From Polaromonas sp. (GTDB lineage Bacteria; Pseudomonadota; Gammaproteobacteria; Burkholderiales; Burkholderiaceae_C), in the NCBI GenBank assembly GCA_028291985.1, contig JAQGNE010000017.1, positions 124,001 through 188,000 on the forward strand: a stretch of DNA of 64,000 nucleotides. The letters are read 5' to 3'. The position numbers and the translations under genes were made by a program. The notes beneath the pieces are model-generated. The model was not told where the DNA came from. It ran no database searches and saw nothing but the letters and a program-made list of their open reading frames with translations. Below are positions 1 through 11,568 of this stretch, piece by piece. Every line of letters starts with the position of its first letter. The first letter of the stretch is position 1.

Positions 1-22
1 GTACTTACTCGGACTGAGCCCC

Positions 23-1024
23 ATGATTATATCGAGCGACCCGAGTGATGATCACCTCGCGCAGCAGCACCCAGACGATGTCGACGGTGAAACAGACGTC
101 GAATTACGACGCACGGTGGCACCTGTTGGATGCCATGGCGTACGTCTTGACCGCGTGTTGTCGGATCTGGTGCCGGAGTTTTCGCGCAGTTATCTTCAGC
201 AGTTGATTGAGGCTGGTGCTGTTCAGCTTAATGGCGCGCTGGTCATCAAGTCGTCCGTCAAGGTCAAGGCAGGCGACTCTTTCGCCATCGAACTGCGTCC
301 TACGCCCCAAAGCACCGCTTTCAAGCCCGAAGCGATGAATCTTGATGTTGTCTTTGAAGATGAACATCTGTTGGTCGTGAATAAACCGGCCGGCCTGGTG
401 GTGCATCCTGCGCCTGGTAATTGGAACGGTACCCTGCTGAACGGATTACTGGCCCGCGATTCGCAGGCTCTTTCAATGCCAAGGGCGGGTATCGTGCATC
501 GCCTTGACAAGGACACCAGCGGCCTCATGGTCGTCGCGCGAAACAGGCAAACGATGGACCGTCTGGTTGCAATGATCGCTGCGCGAACCGTGAGTCGCCA
601 ATATCTGGCTATTGGCCACGGTGCCTGGAGGGGCGCCAAGACACGTCAGGTGGAGCTGCCTATCGGACGTGATCCGCGCAATCGCCTGCGAATGGCGGTC
701 GTTGACCTTCAAACCAGTGCTGGAAAACTGGCGCTGACAGACATTTCCGTCGTAGCCACCAATGCCGACTACTGTCTGGTTCACTGTCGCCTGCATACCG
801 GGCGGACCCATCAGATACGTGTTCACATGGCCGCATTGGGGCATTGCCTGGTAGCGGACGAAACCTATGGCGGAAAACCTGCAGGTCGGCTTGAGCGCCA
901 GGGGCTGCATGCCTGCAAGCTGGCGTTTACCCACCCCATGACTGATGCCCATCTGTCTTTCGAATCGGGCTTGCCGGCAGATATGGCGCAGGCTTTGGCT
1001 GAGCTTGGTCTCGTATACAATTGA
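23..1024 (+). CDS. rluD: 23S rRNA pseudouridine synthase RluD
   Basis: Converts specific uridines of helix 69 of 23S rRNA to pseudouridine late in 50S assembly (family knowledge). The 333-residue product has an N-terminal S4-like RNA-binding domain at about residues 38-100 and a PseudoU_synth_2 domain at about 107-300. The catalytic motif HRLDKDTSG is present with the aspartate at residue 162, and the motif HTGRTHQIRVH lies near residue 260. The first 35 residues are acidic and poorly conserved, so the exact start is less sure than the gene. It is followed by scpB after about 110 bases. Confidence 0.93.
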   Translation: MIISSDPSDDHLAQQHPDDVDGETDVELRRTVAPVGCHGVRLDRVLSDLVPEFSRSYLQQLIEAGAVQLNGALVIKSSVKVKAGDSFAIELRPTPQSTAFKPEAMNLDVVFEDEHLLVVNKPAGLVVHPAPGNWNGTLLNGLLARDSQALSMPRAGIVHRLDKDTSGLMVVARNRQTMDRLVAMIAARTVSRQYLAIGHGAWRGAKTRQVELPIGRDPRNRLRMAVVDLQTSAGKLALTDISVVATNADYCLVHCRLHTGRTHQIRVHMAALGHCLVADETYGGKPAGRLERQGLHACKLAFTHPMTDAHLSFESGLPADMAQALAELGLVYN

Positions 1025-1132
1025 ATCTGGCGCGCAGCCGCCTACCTTTGCCGCGTTGAGCTGCACCGGGCCCACCGATTTATCCTCGCCAACCGAGGTT
1101 ACGGGCCGCATCTACCTATTTCGGAAATTATC

Positions 1133-1801
1133 ATGAATACGATGGATGCCAAACGCATCCTCGAGACAGCGCTAATTTGCGCGCAGCAGCCATTGCCTCT
1201 GCGGGATATAAGTGTTCTGTTCAACGGGGTGCTCACAGGTGACACGATCAGGCAGGTGCTTGACGAATTGCAGGAAGATTGGTGCGGACGGGGCGTCGAG
1301 TTGGTTCATGTCGCAACTGGCTGGCGTTTTCAGAGCAGGGCAGAAATGCGCGAGTATCTTGACAGGCTTCATCCGGAGAAGCCACCGCGCTACACACGGG
1401 CTGCGCTGGAGACGCTTGCCATCATTGCCTACCGCCAGCCGGTCACCCGGGGTGACATGGAGGATATCCGCGGCGTGACGATTAACAGTCTCATCCTCAA
1501 GCAGCTGGAAGACCGTGGTTGGGTGGATGTTATCGGTCATCGAGAGACTGTCGGACGGCCGGCGCTTTATGCGACCACTCGCCAATTTTTGGACGATCTA
1601 GGCGTCGAGTCACTCGACCAGCTACCTGCCATGGAAGGCTCGGTCACGGATGCAGCCGTGCTGGAGCAAATTGAGTTTGGACTTTCGGATCGCTTGCAGG
1701 GGACGGTCGATAGCGCATCGGCCGTTGCCAGGGAGACGCATGGAAGCGCAAGCGCAACACCAGACTACCTCGCTGCCGGTCCGGCTACTGCAATTGAATG
1801 A
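1133..1801 (+). CDS. scpB: Segregation and condensation protein ScpB
   Basis: Accessory subunit of the SMC-ScpA-ScpB condensin that compacts and segregates the chromosome; acts on the nucleoid. The 222-residue product shows the two winged-helix domains typical of ScpB: residues about 5-85, then 85-165 with the hallmark stretch [19 protein letters not shown] and the following GRPALYATT. The tail after residue 175 is variable. No scpA or smc is seen in the window. The ATG follows a short AT-rich leader. Confidence 0.92.
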   Translation: MNTMDAKRILETALICAQQPLPLRDISVLFNGVLTGDTIRQVLDELQEDWCGRGVELVHVATGWRFQSRAEMREYLDRLHPEKPPRYTRAALETLAIIAYRQPVTRGDMEDIRGVTINSLILKQLEDRGWVDVIGHRETVGRPALYATTRQFLDDLGVESLDQLPAMEGSVTDAAVLEQIEFGLSDRLQGTVDSASAVARETHGSASATPDYLAAGPATAIE

Positions 1802-1832
1802 CGTCTTACAACTTCAGCACGAGCATTGACAT

Positions 1833-3416
1833 ATGAACAAGACTGATCCGCTTCAACCCCTGATTGTTGAACAGACAATAGTATCGAAAACACCTATCGA
1901 TCGTGCGGAGACAGCTCATCCTGATGATGAGACGGACCTTACGTTAGCGCCTCCGGCAGTTTTCCCTTTTCGAAAGGGTGACGTTGCGGTGACGCGGTTT
2001 GAGGAGGTTGTCACCGGGCAGTTTGATGCCGATGAAGGTAACCAATCGCTGCCGCCTCCGAGGCGGGTGCTTGCCCCGCAGCTTGAAAGTCCCAAGCTGC
2101 ATAAGGTTCTTGCTCAGGCTGGATTGGGATCAAGACTGGAGATGGAGCAACTTATTCTTCAGGGGCGTATTTCAGTCAATGCCGAACCCGCGCATATTGG
2201 GCAGCGCATACAGTTCGGGGACACGGTAAAGGTCAACGGCAAGCAGGTCCGGGTGAGGATTGAGCCGCCGCCGCCCCGCGTTATTGCTTATCACAAGCCC
2301 GCTGGCGAGGTCGTTACACATGACGACCCGCAAAATCGCCCCACTGTCTTTCGTCGATTGCCTAAATTGTTTCAGGGAAAATGGCAATCGGTTGGCAGGC
2401 TGGATCTCAATACAGAAGGCCTTTTGCTCCTGACTAGCTCGGGTGAGCTTGCCAATAGGCTGATGCATCCGAGATTTGGCCTTGAGCGCGAGTACGCGGT
2501 ACGTGTTCTTGGCGCGCTCAACAACGAGGAGAAGGCGCGATTGCTGGAGGGCGTATCCCTTGAGGACGGGCCCGCACATTTCACGTCAATTGAACCGGGC
2601 GGTGGTGAAGGTGCCAACTGCTGGTACAAGGTCACCTTGTCCGAAGGCCGCAACCGCGAAGTGCGGCGTATGTTTGAGGCGGTAGGCCACGCGGTCAGCC
2701 GGCTTATTCGCATACGCTACGGAGCAGTTGTTTTGCCCCGCGGACTGAAGCGCGGTGCTTTTGTCGAGTTGGGTGAACAGGACATCTACGCGCTGGCAGG
2801 CGCTATCGACCGCGCAGAGGCAAAAGGGCCTAGGGCGCCATCGGGCGATGCCGTCTCTTCACGACCCGTGTCTGGGGCGAATCGTGGCGCCTCGTCGAGA
2901 GGACGTGGCACCGGCCCAGCAGGACCAGCGAGGCATACGAAAGCTCTGCGACAGGGCGATGAAGTGGTCTCCGACAGTTTAGAAAATGACCCCCATGAGT
3001 TCCAACCGCCAGATACCCACGTGAATGTTCAGGACTTCAAAAGCCCGGTCAAGCGACAGGGTGCTCAAGTTGCCCGGACCAGAGCCGGGGGTTCCGGTAG
3101 CAAGCCTGTCGAGGGACGTAACCGTTACGAGTCAGCTTCTCGGATCGGCGACAGCCGAGCACCTGCGCAAAAGAGCCGGAACCGTCGCGCAGACCCTGGT
3201 GTTAGTGTGAGCTCTTCCGCCCAGCCTGATCCGATGAAAACCTCGTTTGGCTATATCGGGGCTGAAACCTTCACGCGACAGCGCCAACAGCAAGGCCAAA
3301 GACGCAGCGGCTCGCCAGGAAATAGCGGTATTGGCGGTGCTCCACGTCGCGAGGGCACTGGGGCCGGCGGCAAAGGCGGTGGAGGCAATAAAGGCAACCG
3401 GGGCGGTAGGCGCTAG
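1833..3416 (+). CDS. rluB: 23S rRNA pseudouridine synthase RluB with long disordered tail
   Basis: RsuA/RluB-family enzyme that makes pseudouridine 2605 in 23S rRNA (family knowledge). The conserved core runs from about residue 85 to 330: an S4 domain starting [11 protein letters not shown], then the catalytic motif [14 protein letters not shown] with Asp191 and the motif [12 protein letters not shown]. At 527 residues it is much longer than the E. coli enzyme. The extra length is an N-terminal 85-residue acidic stretch and a C-terminal tail of about 195 residues rich in Arg, Gly, Ser and Pro that ends in an RGG-like segment. Placement straight after scpB is common in proteobacteria. Confidence 0.92.
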   Translation: MNKTDPLQPLIVEQTIVSKTPIDRAETAHPDDETDLTLAPPAVFPFRKGDVAVTRFEEVVTGQFDADEGNQSLPPPRRVLAPQLESPKLHKVLAQAGLGSRLEMEQLILQGRISVNAEPAHIGQRIQFGDTVKVNGKQVRVRIEPPPPRVIAYHKPAGEVVTHDDPQNRPTVFRRLPKLFQGKWQSVGRLDLNTEGLLLLTSSGELANRLMHPRFGLEREYAVRVLGALNNEEKARLLEGVSLEDGPAHFTSIEPGGGEGANCWYKVTLSEGRNREVRRMFEAVGHAVSRLIRIRYGAVVLPRGLKRGAFVELGEQDIYALAGAIDRAEAKGPRAPSGDAVSSRPVSGANRGASSRGRGTGPAGPARHTKALRQGDEVVSDSLENDPHEFQPPDTHVNVQDFKSPVKRQGAQVARTRAGGSGSKPVEGRNRYESASRIGDSRAPAQKSRNRRADPGVSVSSSAQPDPMKTSFGYIGAETFTRQRQQQGQRRSGSPGNSGIGGAPRREGTGAGGKGGGGNKGNRGGRR

Positions 3417-3529
3417 TTGCATAACCCCGACCTCCGAACGGCATGACTGCGTCTCCGATTGTCTTATGCAGGCTAAAATCAGAGGCTGTATTCATCTCGA
3501 ATATCTAAAAAACAGGTTAAGGAAAAGCA

Positions 3530-3955
3530 ATGGCAATCGAACGTACGCTCTCAATTATCAAACCCGACGCAGTGGCCAAAAACGTCATTGGCCAGATCTA
3601 TGCGCGCTTTGAAGCAGCCGGGCTGAAAGTTGTTGCAGCCAAGCTTGCGCATCTTTCGCAAAGTGAAGCAGAGGCCTTTTACGCCGTTCACAAAGCACGC
3701 CCATTCTTCAAGGATTTGGTCAGCTTCATGATTTCAGGCCCGGTGATGATTCAGGCCCTCGAAGGTGAGAACGCCATTTTGAAGCATCGCGACCTTATGG
3801 GTGCGACTGACCCGAAGAAAGCTGCCCCCGGTACCATCCGCGCCGATTTCGCGGAAAGCATCGATGCCAATGCAGTTCACGGTTCTGATGCGGCAGAGAC
3901 CGCGCAGACGGAAATCGGCTTTTTCTTTCCGGCGATGAATATTTATTCGCGTTAA
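3530..3955 (+). CDS. ndk: Nucleoside diphosphate kinase
   Basis: Transfers the gamma phosphate between nucleoside triphosphates and diphosphates through a phosphohistidine. The 141-residue length is standard. ATP-binding Lys11 sits in [10 protein letters not shown] and the active-site His117 in [12 protein letters not shown]. The ATG is preceded by a purine-rich ribosome site, AAGGAAAAGCA. It ends 69 bases before the chosen rlmN start, an arrangement (ndk-rlmN-pilW-rodZ-ispG-hisS) well conserved in beta- and gammaproteobacteria. Confidence 0.97.
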   Translation: MAIERTLSIIKPDAVAKNVIGQIYARFEAAGLKVVAAKLAHLSQSEAEAFYAVHKARPFFKDLVSFMISGPVMIQALEGENAILKHRDLMGATDPKKAAPGTIRADFAESIDANAVHGSDAAETAQTEIGFFFPAMNIYSR

Positions 3956-4024
3956 TGCTTGAGGTGCAACGCATGCGCTTTGCGGGGTTGCAAACAGCCG
4001 ATAGCAACGCGATTTGCGACTTCA

Positions 4025-5173
4025 ATGACAGTTAACCTACTCGACTATGACCTGGAAGGCTTAGCTGCTTTCTGTGAGCAGTTGGGGGAAAAACGTTTTC
4101 GAGCGGTTCAGCTTTTTCGTTGGATTCATCAGAAAGGCGCCACCCAGTTTGACCAGATGACCGACCTGGCGAAATCCCTGCGGCTGAAATTGCCGCAGGC
4201 TGCGCGGGTACAAGTCCCCCGTGTCGTCTCGCGCCATGAATCCACTGACGGCACCATCAAATGGCTTTTTGATGTCGGCAATGGCGATGTCATTGAAACG
4301 GTATTTATTCCAGAAGCTGACCGAGGCACTCTCTGCATTTCGTCTCAGGCCGGTTGTGCGGTTGGCTGCCGCTTTTGTTCCACAGGACACCAGGGCTTCA
4401 GTCGAAACCTGACGACTGGCGAAATTGTGTCGCAGCTATGGTTTGCGGAGCATTTTCTGCGAGGGCACCTAGGACGGGGCGATCGAGTGATTTCCAATGT
4501 GGTCATGATGGGCATGGGCGAGCCACTGCAAAACTATGGGCAATTGTTGCCCGCGTTGAAGGTCATGCTAGACGACCATGCCTACGGACTCTCACGTCGG
4601 CGCGTCACGGTTTCAACCTCTGGGGTGGTACCCATGATGGACCGCCTGGCCAGGGACTGCCCTGTCGCCTTGGCAGTCTCATTGCACGCGCCCGAGGATG
4701 CTTTGCGAAACAGTCTTGTTCCGCTCAATAAAAAATACCCTATTGCCGAGTTACTGAACGCTTGCGCCCGCTATCAAGCGTTTGCGCCGCGTGACTTCAT
4801 CACTTTTGAATACTGCATGCTCGACGGTGTCAACGATAGCGCCGAGCATGCGCGCGCACTCGTGGCCTTGATGCAGGAGCATGCTTCCAGCGGCCTGTCT
4901 TGCAAGCTGAATCTGATACCTTTCAACCCCTTTCCAGCATCTGGTCTTGTTCGATCGCAGATGTCTCAGGTTATGACGTTCGCTCAGGTACTGATGGATG
5001 CTGGCATTGTTACGACAGTCCGAAAAACACGGGGCGACGATATTGATGCTGCGTGTGGCCAGTTGGCAGGAGATATCAGGGATCGCACGGACGCAAATGC
5101 GCGTATGGCTGCTCAACGGCAGGGTATGCTCGGCGGCATCAAGGTCGTTGTGGCCGGTAAGGTAGCCCCATGA
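4025..5173 (+). CDS. rlmN: Dual-specificity 23S rRNA/tRNA adenine-C2 methyltransferase RlmN
   Basis: Radical SAM enzyme that methylates C2 of A2503 in 23S rRNA and A37 of some tRNAs. With the ATG at 4025 the product is 382 residues, the usual size. The iron-sulfur motif CAVGCRFC spans residues 111-118, and a second conserved cysteine, probably the methyl-carrying one, is Cys344 in the segment [12 protein letters not shown]. An in-frame upstream TTG at 3959 would add 22 residues without family resemblance, so I chose the internal ATG. It overlaps the start of pilW by four bases. Confidence 0.95.
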   Translation: MTVNLLDYDLEGLAAFCEQLGEKRFRAVQLFRWIHQKGATQFDQMTDLAKSLRLKLPQAARVQVPRVVSRHESTDGTIKWLFDVGNGDVIETVFIPEADRGTLCISSQAGCAVGCRFCSTGHQGFSRNLTTGEIVSQLWFAEHFLRGHLGRGDRVISNVVMMGMGEPLQNYGQLLPALKVMLDDHAYGLSRRRVTVSTSGVVPMMDRLARDCPVALAVSLHAPEDALRNSLVPLNKKYPIAELLNACARYQAFAPRDFITFEYCMLDGVNDSAEHARALVALMQEHASSGLSCKLNLIPFNPFPASGLVRSQMSQVMTFAQVLMDAGIVTTVRKTRGDDIDAACGQLAGDIRDRTDANARMAAQRQGMLGGIKVVVAGKVAP

Positions 5174-5979
5174 ATGTTGTAGCCCTCGCGACCGGTCTGT
5201 TGTGTCTTGGAACGGCTCTGTTGACCATGGGTTGTGCCGGTGTCCCTGCCGTGTCCAGTGCGTCAAGCGGTAAGGCTGACGTGCAGACGGAATCGGACGA
5301 ACCGGAAAGCCGCCGTCGCGCGCGTTTGAGGCTGGAACTGGCCAGTGGCTACTTCGAGCAGGGACAGACCAACGTCGCTCTGGATGAGGTGAAGCAGTCG
5401 CTTGTTGCCGATCCCACATTTGCCGATGCGTACAACCTGCGTGGCCTCGTGTACATGCGCCTGAACGACATTCCGCTTGCTGAAGACAGCTTTCGTCGTG
5501 CGTTGGCATTAAATCCTCGAGATGCGAGTACGGCGCACAACTATGGGTGGCTGCTGTGTCAGCAAGCGCGCTATCCCGAGTCGTTCGAGCTCTTTGGACG
5601 CGCGGTTTCTAACCCTACCTACGGTGCTCAAGGCAAGAGCCTGATGGCTCAAGGTGTATGCCAAGCCCGGGCCGGACTCAAAGCGGAGGCCGAGCAAAGC
5701 TTGACAAGAGCCTATCAGGCAGATGCAGGCAATCCTGTAATCGGGTTCAGCCTGGCCACGTTGCTATATGACCGAAGCGAATTCTCACGCGCACAGTTCT
5801 ACATACGCCGGCTCAACAACAGCGAGCTTGCCAATGCCGAGACGCTATGGCTGGGCGCGAAGATCGAACGGCGATTGAACAATCGCGAAGGCATGCAGCA
5901 ACTGGGAGATCAACTCAAGAAGCGTTTTGGTCAGTCCCGCGAAGCTGCTGCATACGAAAAGGGCGCGTTCAATGATTGA
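5170..5979 (+). CDS. pilW: Type IV pilus biogenesis lipoprotein PilW/PilF
   Basis: Outer-membrane pilotin-like lipoprotein needed for assembly of the type IV pilus secretin (family knowledge). The 269-residue product has a lipoprotein signal with lipobox LTMGC, lipidated Cys22, followed by at least four tetratricopeptide repeats (about residues 55-235) such as [17 protein letters not shown] and [17 protein letters not shown]. Its ATG overlaps the rlmN stop as ATGA. No other pil gene is in the window, but the position between rlmN and rodZ is the classic pilW/pilF locus. Confidence 0.9.
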   Translation: MNVVALATGLLCLGTALLTMGCAGVPAVSSASSGKADVQTESDEPESRRRARLRLELASGYFEQGQTNVALDEVKQSLVADPTFADAYNLRGLVYMRLNDIPLAEDSFRRALALNPRDASTAHNYGWLLCQQARYPESFELFGRAVSNPTYGAQGKSLMAQGVCQARAGLKAEAEQSLTRAYQADAGNPVIGFSLATLLYDRSEFSRAQFYIRRLNNSELANAETLWLGAKIERRLNNREGMQQLGDQLKKRFGQSREAAAYEKGAFND

Positions 5980-6028
5980 CCGGGCATGGCCCGCGGTCGA
6001 TCACAGCGGTCTTACTTTTGGCACTTCC

Positions 6029-7009
6029 ATGAATAGCGAGCGTGAGGCTACGACTGCTGACGTGGCAAGCCCCGGCTTTCTACTGCGACGGGCGCGAGAA
6101 AAGGCAGGGCTGCATATCGGCGCCTTGGCGGTTTCGCTGAAAGTGCCGGTTAAAAAGCTTGAAGCGCTGGAAGCCGACAGACTCGATCTGTTGCCGGATG
6201 TTGTATTTGCTCGCGCACTGGCGCTGAGCGTGTGTCGTGCGTTGAAAGTGGATGCAACCTTGGTTCTTGAGCGTCTTCCGCAAGCAGACAGGCCACAATT
6301 CAGTAACCCCGCAATGAGTATCAATGCACCGTTTCGAGCGGCTGGCAAAACAAGTGGCTCCTTGTGGGGCCGTGCGTCACGCCGATCGGTTGTTGTTGGT
6401 CTGCTGCTGATACTGGGCGCTGCTGCTTTGATTTTCTTGCCTAGTTTGACAAATACGGCCGCATTTGTCAGCAACAGTGGCGCTTATCGGGCGCTCGCTG
6501 AAGCCGTTTCGAGCTTGTCTGGTGGTCTGTCGCAGGACTCAGGGCAGCGTGGCGCCGACGTTTCAAGCACAGGCGCAGGCAATGACGCACCCTCGTTAAC
6601 ATCGTCAAGTGGTGACATATTGTCGAACCCAGAGATTCGTGGATCCACGCTTCCGGACGTTGGCAATGCCGTTACGACATCTGTGGCAACCGTGAACATT
6701 GCAGGAACAGACGCGACGTCTGCAACCGGTCAAACTACCGCAGCCGCAAGTGGGGACGAGCAAAAGCTGCTGGCAGAAACCCTTGTGTTTATCGCAAAGA
6801 GTGAATCCTGGGTCGAGGTAACCGACGCCAAAGGCCAGGTGGTGCTGCGCCGCACGCTCGCCGCCGGGGAAGCTGTCGGCGTGTCCGGCGAATTGCCCCT
6901 GTCTGCTGTTGTGGGCCGGGCCGATGCGACGCGTGTTCAGGTTCGTGGGCAGACATTCGATCTGAATTCACACATCAGGAATAACGTCGCGCGATTTGAG
7001 GTGAAGTGA
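6029..7009 (+). CDS. rodZ: RodZ-like helix-turn-helix membrane protein (DUF4115)
   Basis: RodZ links the MreB cytoskeleton to the membrane and helps set rod shape. Counting from the ATG at 6029, a helix-turn-helix domain covers about residues 15-80, a single membrane span about 120-140, a Ser/Thr/Ala-rich linker follows, and a C-terminal DUF4115 domain lies at about 245-326. An earlier ATG at 5972 overlaps the pilW stop and is an alternative start that would add 19 residues; neither start has a strong ribosome site. The linker is long and of low complexity. The neighbours pilW and ispG support the assignment. Confidence 0.85.
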   Translation: MNSEREATTADVASPGFLLRRAREKAGLHIGALAVSLKVPVKKLEALEADRLDLLPDVVFARALALSVCRALKVDATLVLERLPQADRPQFSNPAMSINAPFRAAGKTSGSLWGRASRRSVVVGLLLILGAAALIFLPSLTNTAAFVSNSGAYRALAEAVSSLSGGLSQDSGQRGADVSSTGAGNDAPSLTSSSGDILSNPEIRGSTLPDVGNAVTTSVATVNIAGTDATSATGQTTAAASGDEQKLLAETLVFIAKSESWVEVTDAKGQVVLRRTLAAGEAVGVSGELPLSAVVGRADATRVQVRGQTFDLNSHIRNNVARFEVK

Positions 7010-8283
7010 TGACGCAAACCTGCACGCCTATTGATGTGGCGTTTCCCAAGCAACGAAACACTTCTCAGGCACGGGTAGTCTGGGGCTCCAGGGTCGTTAC
7101 CGTGGGAGGTGACGCGCCGGTACGTGTGCAGTCGATGACAAACACAGATACGGTTGACGCAATTGGCACGGCCATACAGATTAAGGAGCTTGCTTTGGCG
7201 GGCTCCGAGCTGGTGCGACTCACGGTCAATACACCCGAGGCAGCTGAAGCGGTTCCTTATGTACGAGAACAACTTGACCGGATGGGTATTGACGTTCCGC
7301 TGATTGGTGATTTCCACTACAACGGTCATCGCCTGTTGACTGACTTCCCCGCGTGTGCACAGGCCTTGTCGAAATACCGCATCAACCCCGGCAACGTTGG
7401 CAAGGGTGACAAGCATGATCGTCAGTTCGGTCAGATGATTGAAGCCGCGCTTCGTTACGACAAGCCGGTTCGCATCGGGGTCAACTGGGGAAGCCTCGAC
7501 CAGGAACTGCTGGCGGAGCTTATGGATGAGAACAACGCCCGGGCCCAGCCCTGGGATGCCAAACAGGTGATGTACGAGGCGTTGATAACGTCAGCGATTG
7601 ACTCGGCGCGTCTGGCCGAAAAAATGGGGATGAACCGCAGCCAGATCATCCTGTCTTGCAAGGTCAGCGGCGTGCAGGATCTGGTGTCGGTCTACCGCGA
7701 ACTGGCGCGCCGCGATAACTATGCCTTGCACCTGGGCCTGACCGAGGCAGGCATGGGTACAAAGGGAACGGTAGCATCGGCCACAGCACTTTCCATTCTT
7801 TTGCAGGAAGGGATTGGCGACACCATCCGCGTCTCGCTGACGCCCCAGCCTGGAGAGGCACGAACGCAAGAAGTGGTTATCGCTTCTGAAATTCTTCAGG
7901 CATTGGGCTTGCGCAGTTTTGTACCCAGCGTTACCGCCTGTCCTGGCTGCGGCAGAACGACCAGCACGACCTTTCAGGAGCTGACCCAGGAGATTGATGG
8001 TTTCCTCAGGGGCCAGATGCCGGTCTGGCGGGCCCAGTACCCTGGCGTCGAAAAGCTCAAGGTGGCCGTCATGGGCTGCATCGTCAATGGCCCGGGCGAA
8101 AGTAAGCATGCGGATATCGGCATCAGCCTGCCGGGCTCGGGTGAGGCGCCTGCTGCTCCGGTTTATATCGACGGTGAAAAATCCGTAACGCTGCGCGGTG
8201 ACAACATCGCGCAGGAATTCCGCGTCATTGTTGAAACCTATATTGAAAAGCGCTTTGGCAGTCATTCCACTGCAAAGGCTTGA
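7006..8283 (+). CDS. ispG: 4-hydroxy-3-methylbut-2-en-1-yl diphosphate synthase IspG
   Basis: Iron-sulfur enzyme of the non-mevalonate isoprenoid pathway that reduces methylerythritol cyclodiphosphate to HMBPP. The 425-residue product carries the Fe-S ligand motif TACPGCGR and the later [17 protein letters not shown], and the N-terminal barrel signature [13 protein letters not shown]. Its start overlaps the end of the rodZ-like gene by four bases. The length is of the longer proteobacterial type. Confidence 0.96.
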   Translation: MMTQTCTPIDVAFPKQRNTSQARVVWGSRVVTVGGDAPVRVQSMTNTDTVDAIGTAIQIKELALAGSELVRLTVNTPEAAEAVPYVREQLDRMGIDVPLIGDFHYNGHRLLTDFPACAQALSKYRINPGNVGKGDKHDRQFGQMIEAALRYDKPVRIGVNWGSLDQELLAELMDENNARAQPWDAKQVMYEALITSAIDSARLAEKMGMNRSQIILSCKVSGVQDLVSVYRELARRDNYALHLGLTEAGMGTKGTVASATALSILLQEGIGDTIRVSLTPQPGEARTQEVVIASEILQALGLRSFVPSVTACPGCGRTTSTTFQELTQEIDGFLRGQMPVWRAQYPGVEKLKVAVMGCIVNGPGESKHADIGISLPGSGEAPAAPVYIDGEKSVTLRGDNIAQEFRVIVETYIEKRFGSHSTAKA

Positions 8284-8289
8284 GACCGC

Positions 8290-9615
8290 ATGGCTGAGAA
8301 AATAAGCGCCGTCAAGGGCATGAATGACATTTTGCCGCCGGAATCCGCGCGGTGGGAGTGGCTGGAGCAAAAGGTGCGCTCATTAATGTCGCGCTATGCC
8401 TATCGAAACATCCGCACTCCCATACTTGAACACACTCAGTTGTTCATACGCGGTATCGGCGAAGTTACCGATATCGTCGAAAAGGAAATGTATTCCTTTG
8501 AGGACCGCTCCGACAAGCATGGCGACCACAGCCATCTGACGATGCGTCCGGAAAACACAGCCAGCCTGGTGCGTGCGGTGACCGAACACAACCTCTTGTA
8601 CGAAGGTGGTAAACGCCTTTACTACATGGGGCCAATGTTCAGGCGCGAGCGCCCGCAGCGAGGCCGCTACCGGCAGTTCCATCAGATTGGCGCTGAAGCC
8701 TTGGGCTATCCTGGTCCGGAGGTCGACGCGGAGCTGATATTGCTCGCGGTCGCACTCTGGAAAGAGATTGGCCTGACCGACTGGCGCCTGGAAATCAACA
8801 GTCTCGGGCAGCCGGCCGAGCGAGCAGCGCACCGCGCGCAACTCGTCAGCTATTTTGAACAGCACGCTGGCCTGCTGGATGAAGACAGCACCCGGCGCCT
8901 TCGCAGCAATCCCTTGCGCATACTCGATACCAAGAACCCATCGATGCAGGCGCTGGTTGACGGCGCACCTCAGCTGATCAATTTTCTGGGTGCGCAGTCA
9001 CTGGCGCATTTTGACGGCCTGAAAGCCGTGCTGGATGCCAACAAGATCGACTGGACGCTTAACCCAAGGCTGGTGCGCGGGCTCGACTACTACAACCTGA
9101 CGGTGTTTGAGTTTGTGACGGAGCGCCTCGGCGCGCAAGGAACGATTTGCGCCGGTGGGCGCTATGACTACCTGATTGAACAGGTCGGCGGAAAGCCTGC
9201 ACCAGCGGTAGGGTGGGCGCTGGGGGTCGAACGGGTTCTTGATCTGATCAGGGAGCAAGGCCATCTGGTGCCTCCGCTGACACCAGATGTGTATGCAGTC
9301 ATTCCCAACGCTGCGTCTTTACCGCTCGTCATGCAGGTTCTGCAGGTACTGCGAGACGCTGGCATTTCGATACACATGCACACCAGTGCCAGTTCAGACA
9401 GCATGGGCAGTGTGAAGTCGCAGTTCAAAAAAGCGGATGCGAGTGGCGCCTTGTTCGCGTTGATCTTTGGCGAATCGGAGTTGGAGCAGCGTTCTGTAGC
9501 GCTCAAGCGATTGCGCGGCTCGCCGTCGCTGGCGGGCGAAGCACAGACGCTTTTGCCTCTTGACGATATCGCCTCATGGGCGCACCTGCTTGGGCGCGGG
9601 ACAACGCCTCATTAG
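8290..9615 (+). CDS. hisS: Histidyl-tRNA synthetase
   Basis: Class II aminoacyl-tRNA synthetase charging tRNA-His. The 441-residue product shows class II motif 2 ([19 protein letters not shown]), the HisRS signature [13 protein letters not shown], the glycine-rich CAGGRYDYL, and a C-terminal anticodon-binding domain from about residue 330. It sits six bases after ispG. A paralogue, hisZ, lies 9 kb downstream and lacks the anticodon domain. Confidence 0.97.
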   Translation: MAEKISAVKGMNDILPPESARWEWLEQKVRSLMSRYAYRNIRTPILEHTQLFIRGIGEVTDIVEKEMYSFEDRSDKHGDHSHLTMRPENTASLVRAVTEHNLLYEGGKRLYYMGPMFRRERPQRGRYRQFHQIGAEALGYPGPEVDAELILLAVALWKEIGLTDWRLEINSLGQPAERAAHRAQLVSYFEQHAGLLDEDSTRRLRSNPLRILDTKNPSMQALVDGAPQLINFLGAQSLAHFDGLKAVLDANKIDWTLNPRLVRGLDYYNLTVFEFVTERLGAQGTICAGGRYDYLIEQVGGKPAPAVGWALGVERVLDLIREQGHLVPPLTPDVYAVIPNAASLPLVMQVLQVLRDAGISIHMHTSASSDSMGSVKSQFKKADASGALFALIFGESELEQRSVALKRLRGSPSLAGEAQTLLPLDDIASWAHLLGRGTTPH

Positions 9616-9704
9616 GGTGGCGCGGTCCGGTCGACCGCTTTGATGAGCCGCCTACAATCCTCTCAACTCAAACCGCACCCGCAACAGGCTGCACAACCGA
9701 ATCT

Positions 9705-10397
9705 ATGGCAAAACATCTTGACTTGGAAGAACAGGAACAGCTTGATGAACTCAGGCATTTCTGGAAGCAGTATGGTGATCTCATCACCTGGGTGCTCATT
9801 GCCGTTTTTGGCGCAGTAGCGGCCTGGAATGGCTACCAGTACTGGCAGACCCGGCAGTCGGCGCAGGCATCGGTACTATATGACGAGGTGGACCGTGCGG
9901 CGCAGGCCGGCGACACCGAACGGCTTGATCGATCATTCGCCGACATCAAGGACCGCTTTGGCAGGACGGCATTCGCGCAGCAAGCTGGCCTGCTTGCAGC
10001 CAAAACCTATTTCGATAAAGGTAACCTGGACGCGTCCCGCGCGGCCTTGACCTGGGTCGTTGGCCATGCAAATGACGAGGCATACCAGGCAATTGCAAAG
10101 CTGCGCCTGGCTGCGTTGTTACTTCAAAACAAGGCCTATGCAGAAGCAACCCAGGCGGTATCTGGCAGCTTCCCAAAAGAGTTTGCGCCGCTGGCAGCCG
10201 ATCGGCTGGGAGACATTCTGGCTGCGCAGGGTAAAACAGCAGAGGCCAAGGCAGAGTACCAAAAGGCTTACAAAGGCCTGGACGAGAAAGCCGAATACCG
10301 CCGTTTGGTCGAGGTCAAACTGAACGCACTGGGCGTCGATCCTGCGCCGCCTGCCGCAAACGCTTCGCCAGATGCCGTTACGGAGGCTAAACGATGA
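9705..10397 (+). CDS. YfgM-like ancillary SecYEG translocon subunit (TPR)
   Basis: The YfgM family is a membrane-anchored periplasmic helper of the SecYEG-PpiD translocon. The 230-residue product begins MAKHLDLEEQEQLDELRHFW, has one membrane span at about residues 24-45, then a tetratricopeptide-type domain to about 210 and an Ala/Pro-rich tail. The ATG at 9705 is chosen because the extra upstream in-frame sequence overlaps hisS and lacks family resemblance. It overlaps bamB by four bases, matching the conserved hisS-yfgM-bamB-der order. Confidence 0.88.
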   Translation: MAKHLDLEEQEQLDELRHFWKQYGDLITWVLIAVFGAVAAWNGYQYWQTRQSAQASVLYDEVDRAAQAGDTERLDRSFADIKDRFGRTAFAQQAGLLAAKTYFDKGNLDASRAALTWVVGHANDEAYQAIAKLRLAALLLQNKAYAEATQAVSGSFPKEFAPLAADRLGDILAAQGKTAEAKAEYQKAYKGLDEKAEYRRLVEVKLNALGVDPAPPAANASPDAVTEAKR

Positions 10398-11542
10398 TTT
10401 TTAAGTCTTTTATGCCTCTAGCCCAGTATGCACGAGGGGTGTGCGCTTCTGTATTGATAGCATCGGTCGCGGGTTGCTCCCTCTTCAGCGGGCCTGTCAA
10501 ACCAAAACCAGCAGAGCTTCGACCGGTTACCGGTGAGCTTGCGGTGCGCCAAGCCTGGAGCGTTCGTCTTGGTGCGGTGTCATTTCCGCTCGAAGTTAAC
10601 GTGGCTGGGTCTACTGTTTTTCTGGCCAGCAGCGATGGCGTGGTCGCGGCGATTGATGCCCGCACGGGTCGCGACATATGGCGGGTCTCCGTTGGGCCGA
10701 TTGCTGCTGGCGTTGGTAGCGATGGCAAGCTGGCGGCTGTGGTAACGCAGGCCAATGAAATAGTGGCGGTTCAGGATGGCCGTGAATTGTGGCGTCAGCG
10801 GCTGGAGGCTCAGGCTTACACCGCACCGCTGGTCGCCGGCGGCCGCGTTTTTGTGCTGGCTGCAGACCGATCCGTCAATGCCTTTGATGGTCAGACCGGG
10901 CGAAAGCTCTGGGCTCAGCAGCGGCCGAATGAGCCCCTGGTGCTACGGCAGTCTGGCGTCATTCTGGCAGTGGGCGACACCCTGGTCGTCGGGCTTGCAG
11001 GGCGACTGGCTGCCTTGAACCCGGCGAACGGCTCGGTGCGCTGGGAGGCTCCGATCGCCTCACCGCGCGGCATCAACGATGTCGAGCGGCTGGTGGACCT
11101 GGTCGGTCCTGTCAACCGCGATGGCGACACGGTTTGCGCGCGCGCTTTCCAGGCCAGCGTCGGCTGTGTGAACACCACGCGTGGCTCGTTGCTCTGGACA
11201 AAGCCCGCCAATGGATATCAGGGTATCGCAGGCGACGAGCGGCTGCTGTTTGGCACCGAGTCCGACGGAAGCGTTGTTGCCTGGCTGCGCAGCAGCGGAG
11301 AGCGTGCGTGGGGCAGCGATGCGCTGCGCTATCGCAACCTGACAGCCCCACTCGTCGTGGGCCGCGCCATTGCAGTCGGCGACTTTGCCGGTTTCGTGCA
11401 TCTGCTGTCGCGCGAAAACGGTGCACTGCTGAACAGGCTGCCTACCGATGGGTCTGCTATCGCGGCGGTTCCTGTCCTCGCGGGCAACACACTGGTGACG
11501 GTTACCCGCGCCGGTACCGTTTTTGGGTTTGTTCCCGAATGA
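10394..11542 (+). CDS. bamB: Outer membrane assembly lipoprotein BamB
   Basis: Beta-propeller lipoprotein of the BAM complex that inserts outer-membrane proteins. The 382-residue product has a lipoprotein signal ending in VAGC (Cys28) and then repeated PQQ-type blades with the GR.LW pattern, for example AIDARTGRDIWRVSVG, AFDGQTGRKLWAQ and ALNPANGSVRWE. Translation is coupled to the upstream gene through an ATGA overlap. Confidence 0.94.
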   Translation: MIFKSFMPLAQYARGVCASVLIASVAGCSLFSGPVKPKPAELRPVTGELAVRQAWSVRLGAVSFPLEVNVAGSTVFLASSDGVVAAIDARTGRDIWRVSVGPIAAGVGSDGKLAAVVTQANEIVAVQDGRELWRQRLEAQAYTAPLVAGGRVFVLAADRSVNAFDGQTGRKLWAQQRPNEPLVLRQSGVILAVGDTLVVGLAGRLAALNPANGSVRWEAPIASPRGINDVERLVDLVGPVNRDGDTVCARAFQASVGCVNTTRGSLLWTKPANGYQGIAGDERLLFGTESDGSVVAWLRSSGERAWGSDALRYRNLTAPLVVGRAIAVGDFAGFVHLLSRENGALLNRLPTDGSAIAAVPVLAGNTLVTVTRAGTVFGFVPE

Positions 11543-11568
11543 CCCATGGGGTCGCATGAATTGAATTG

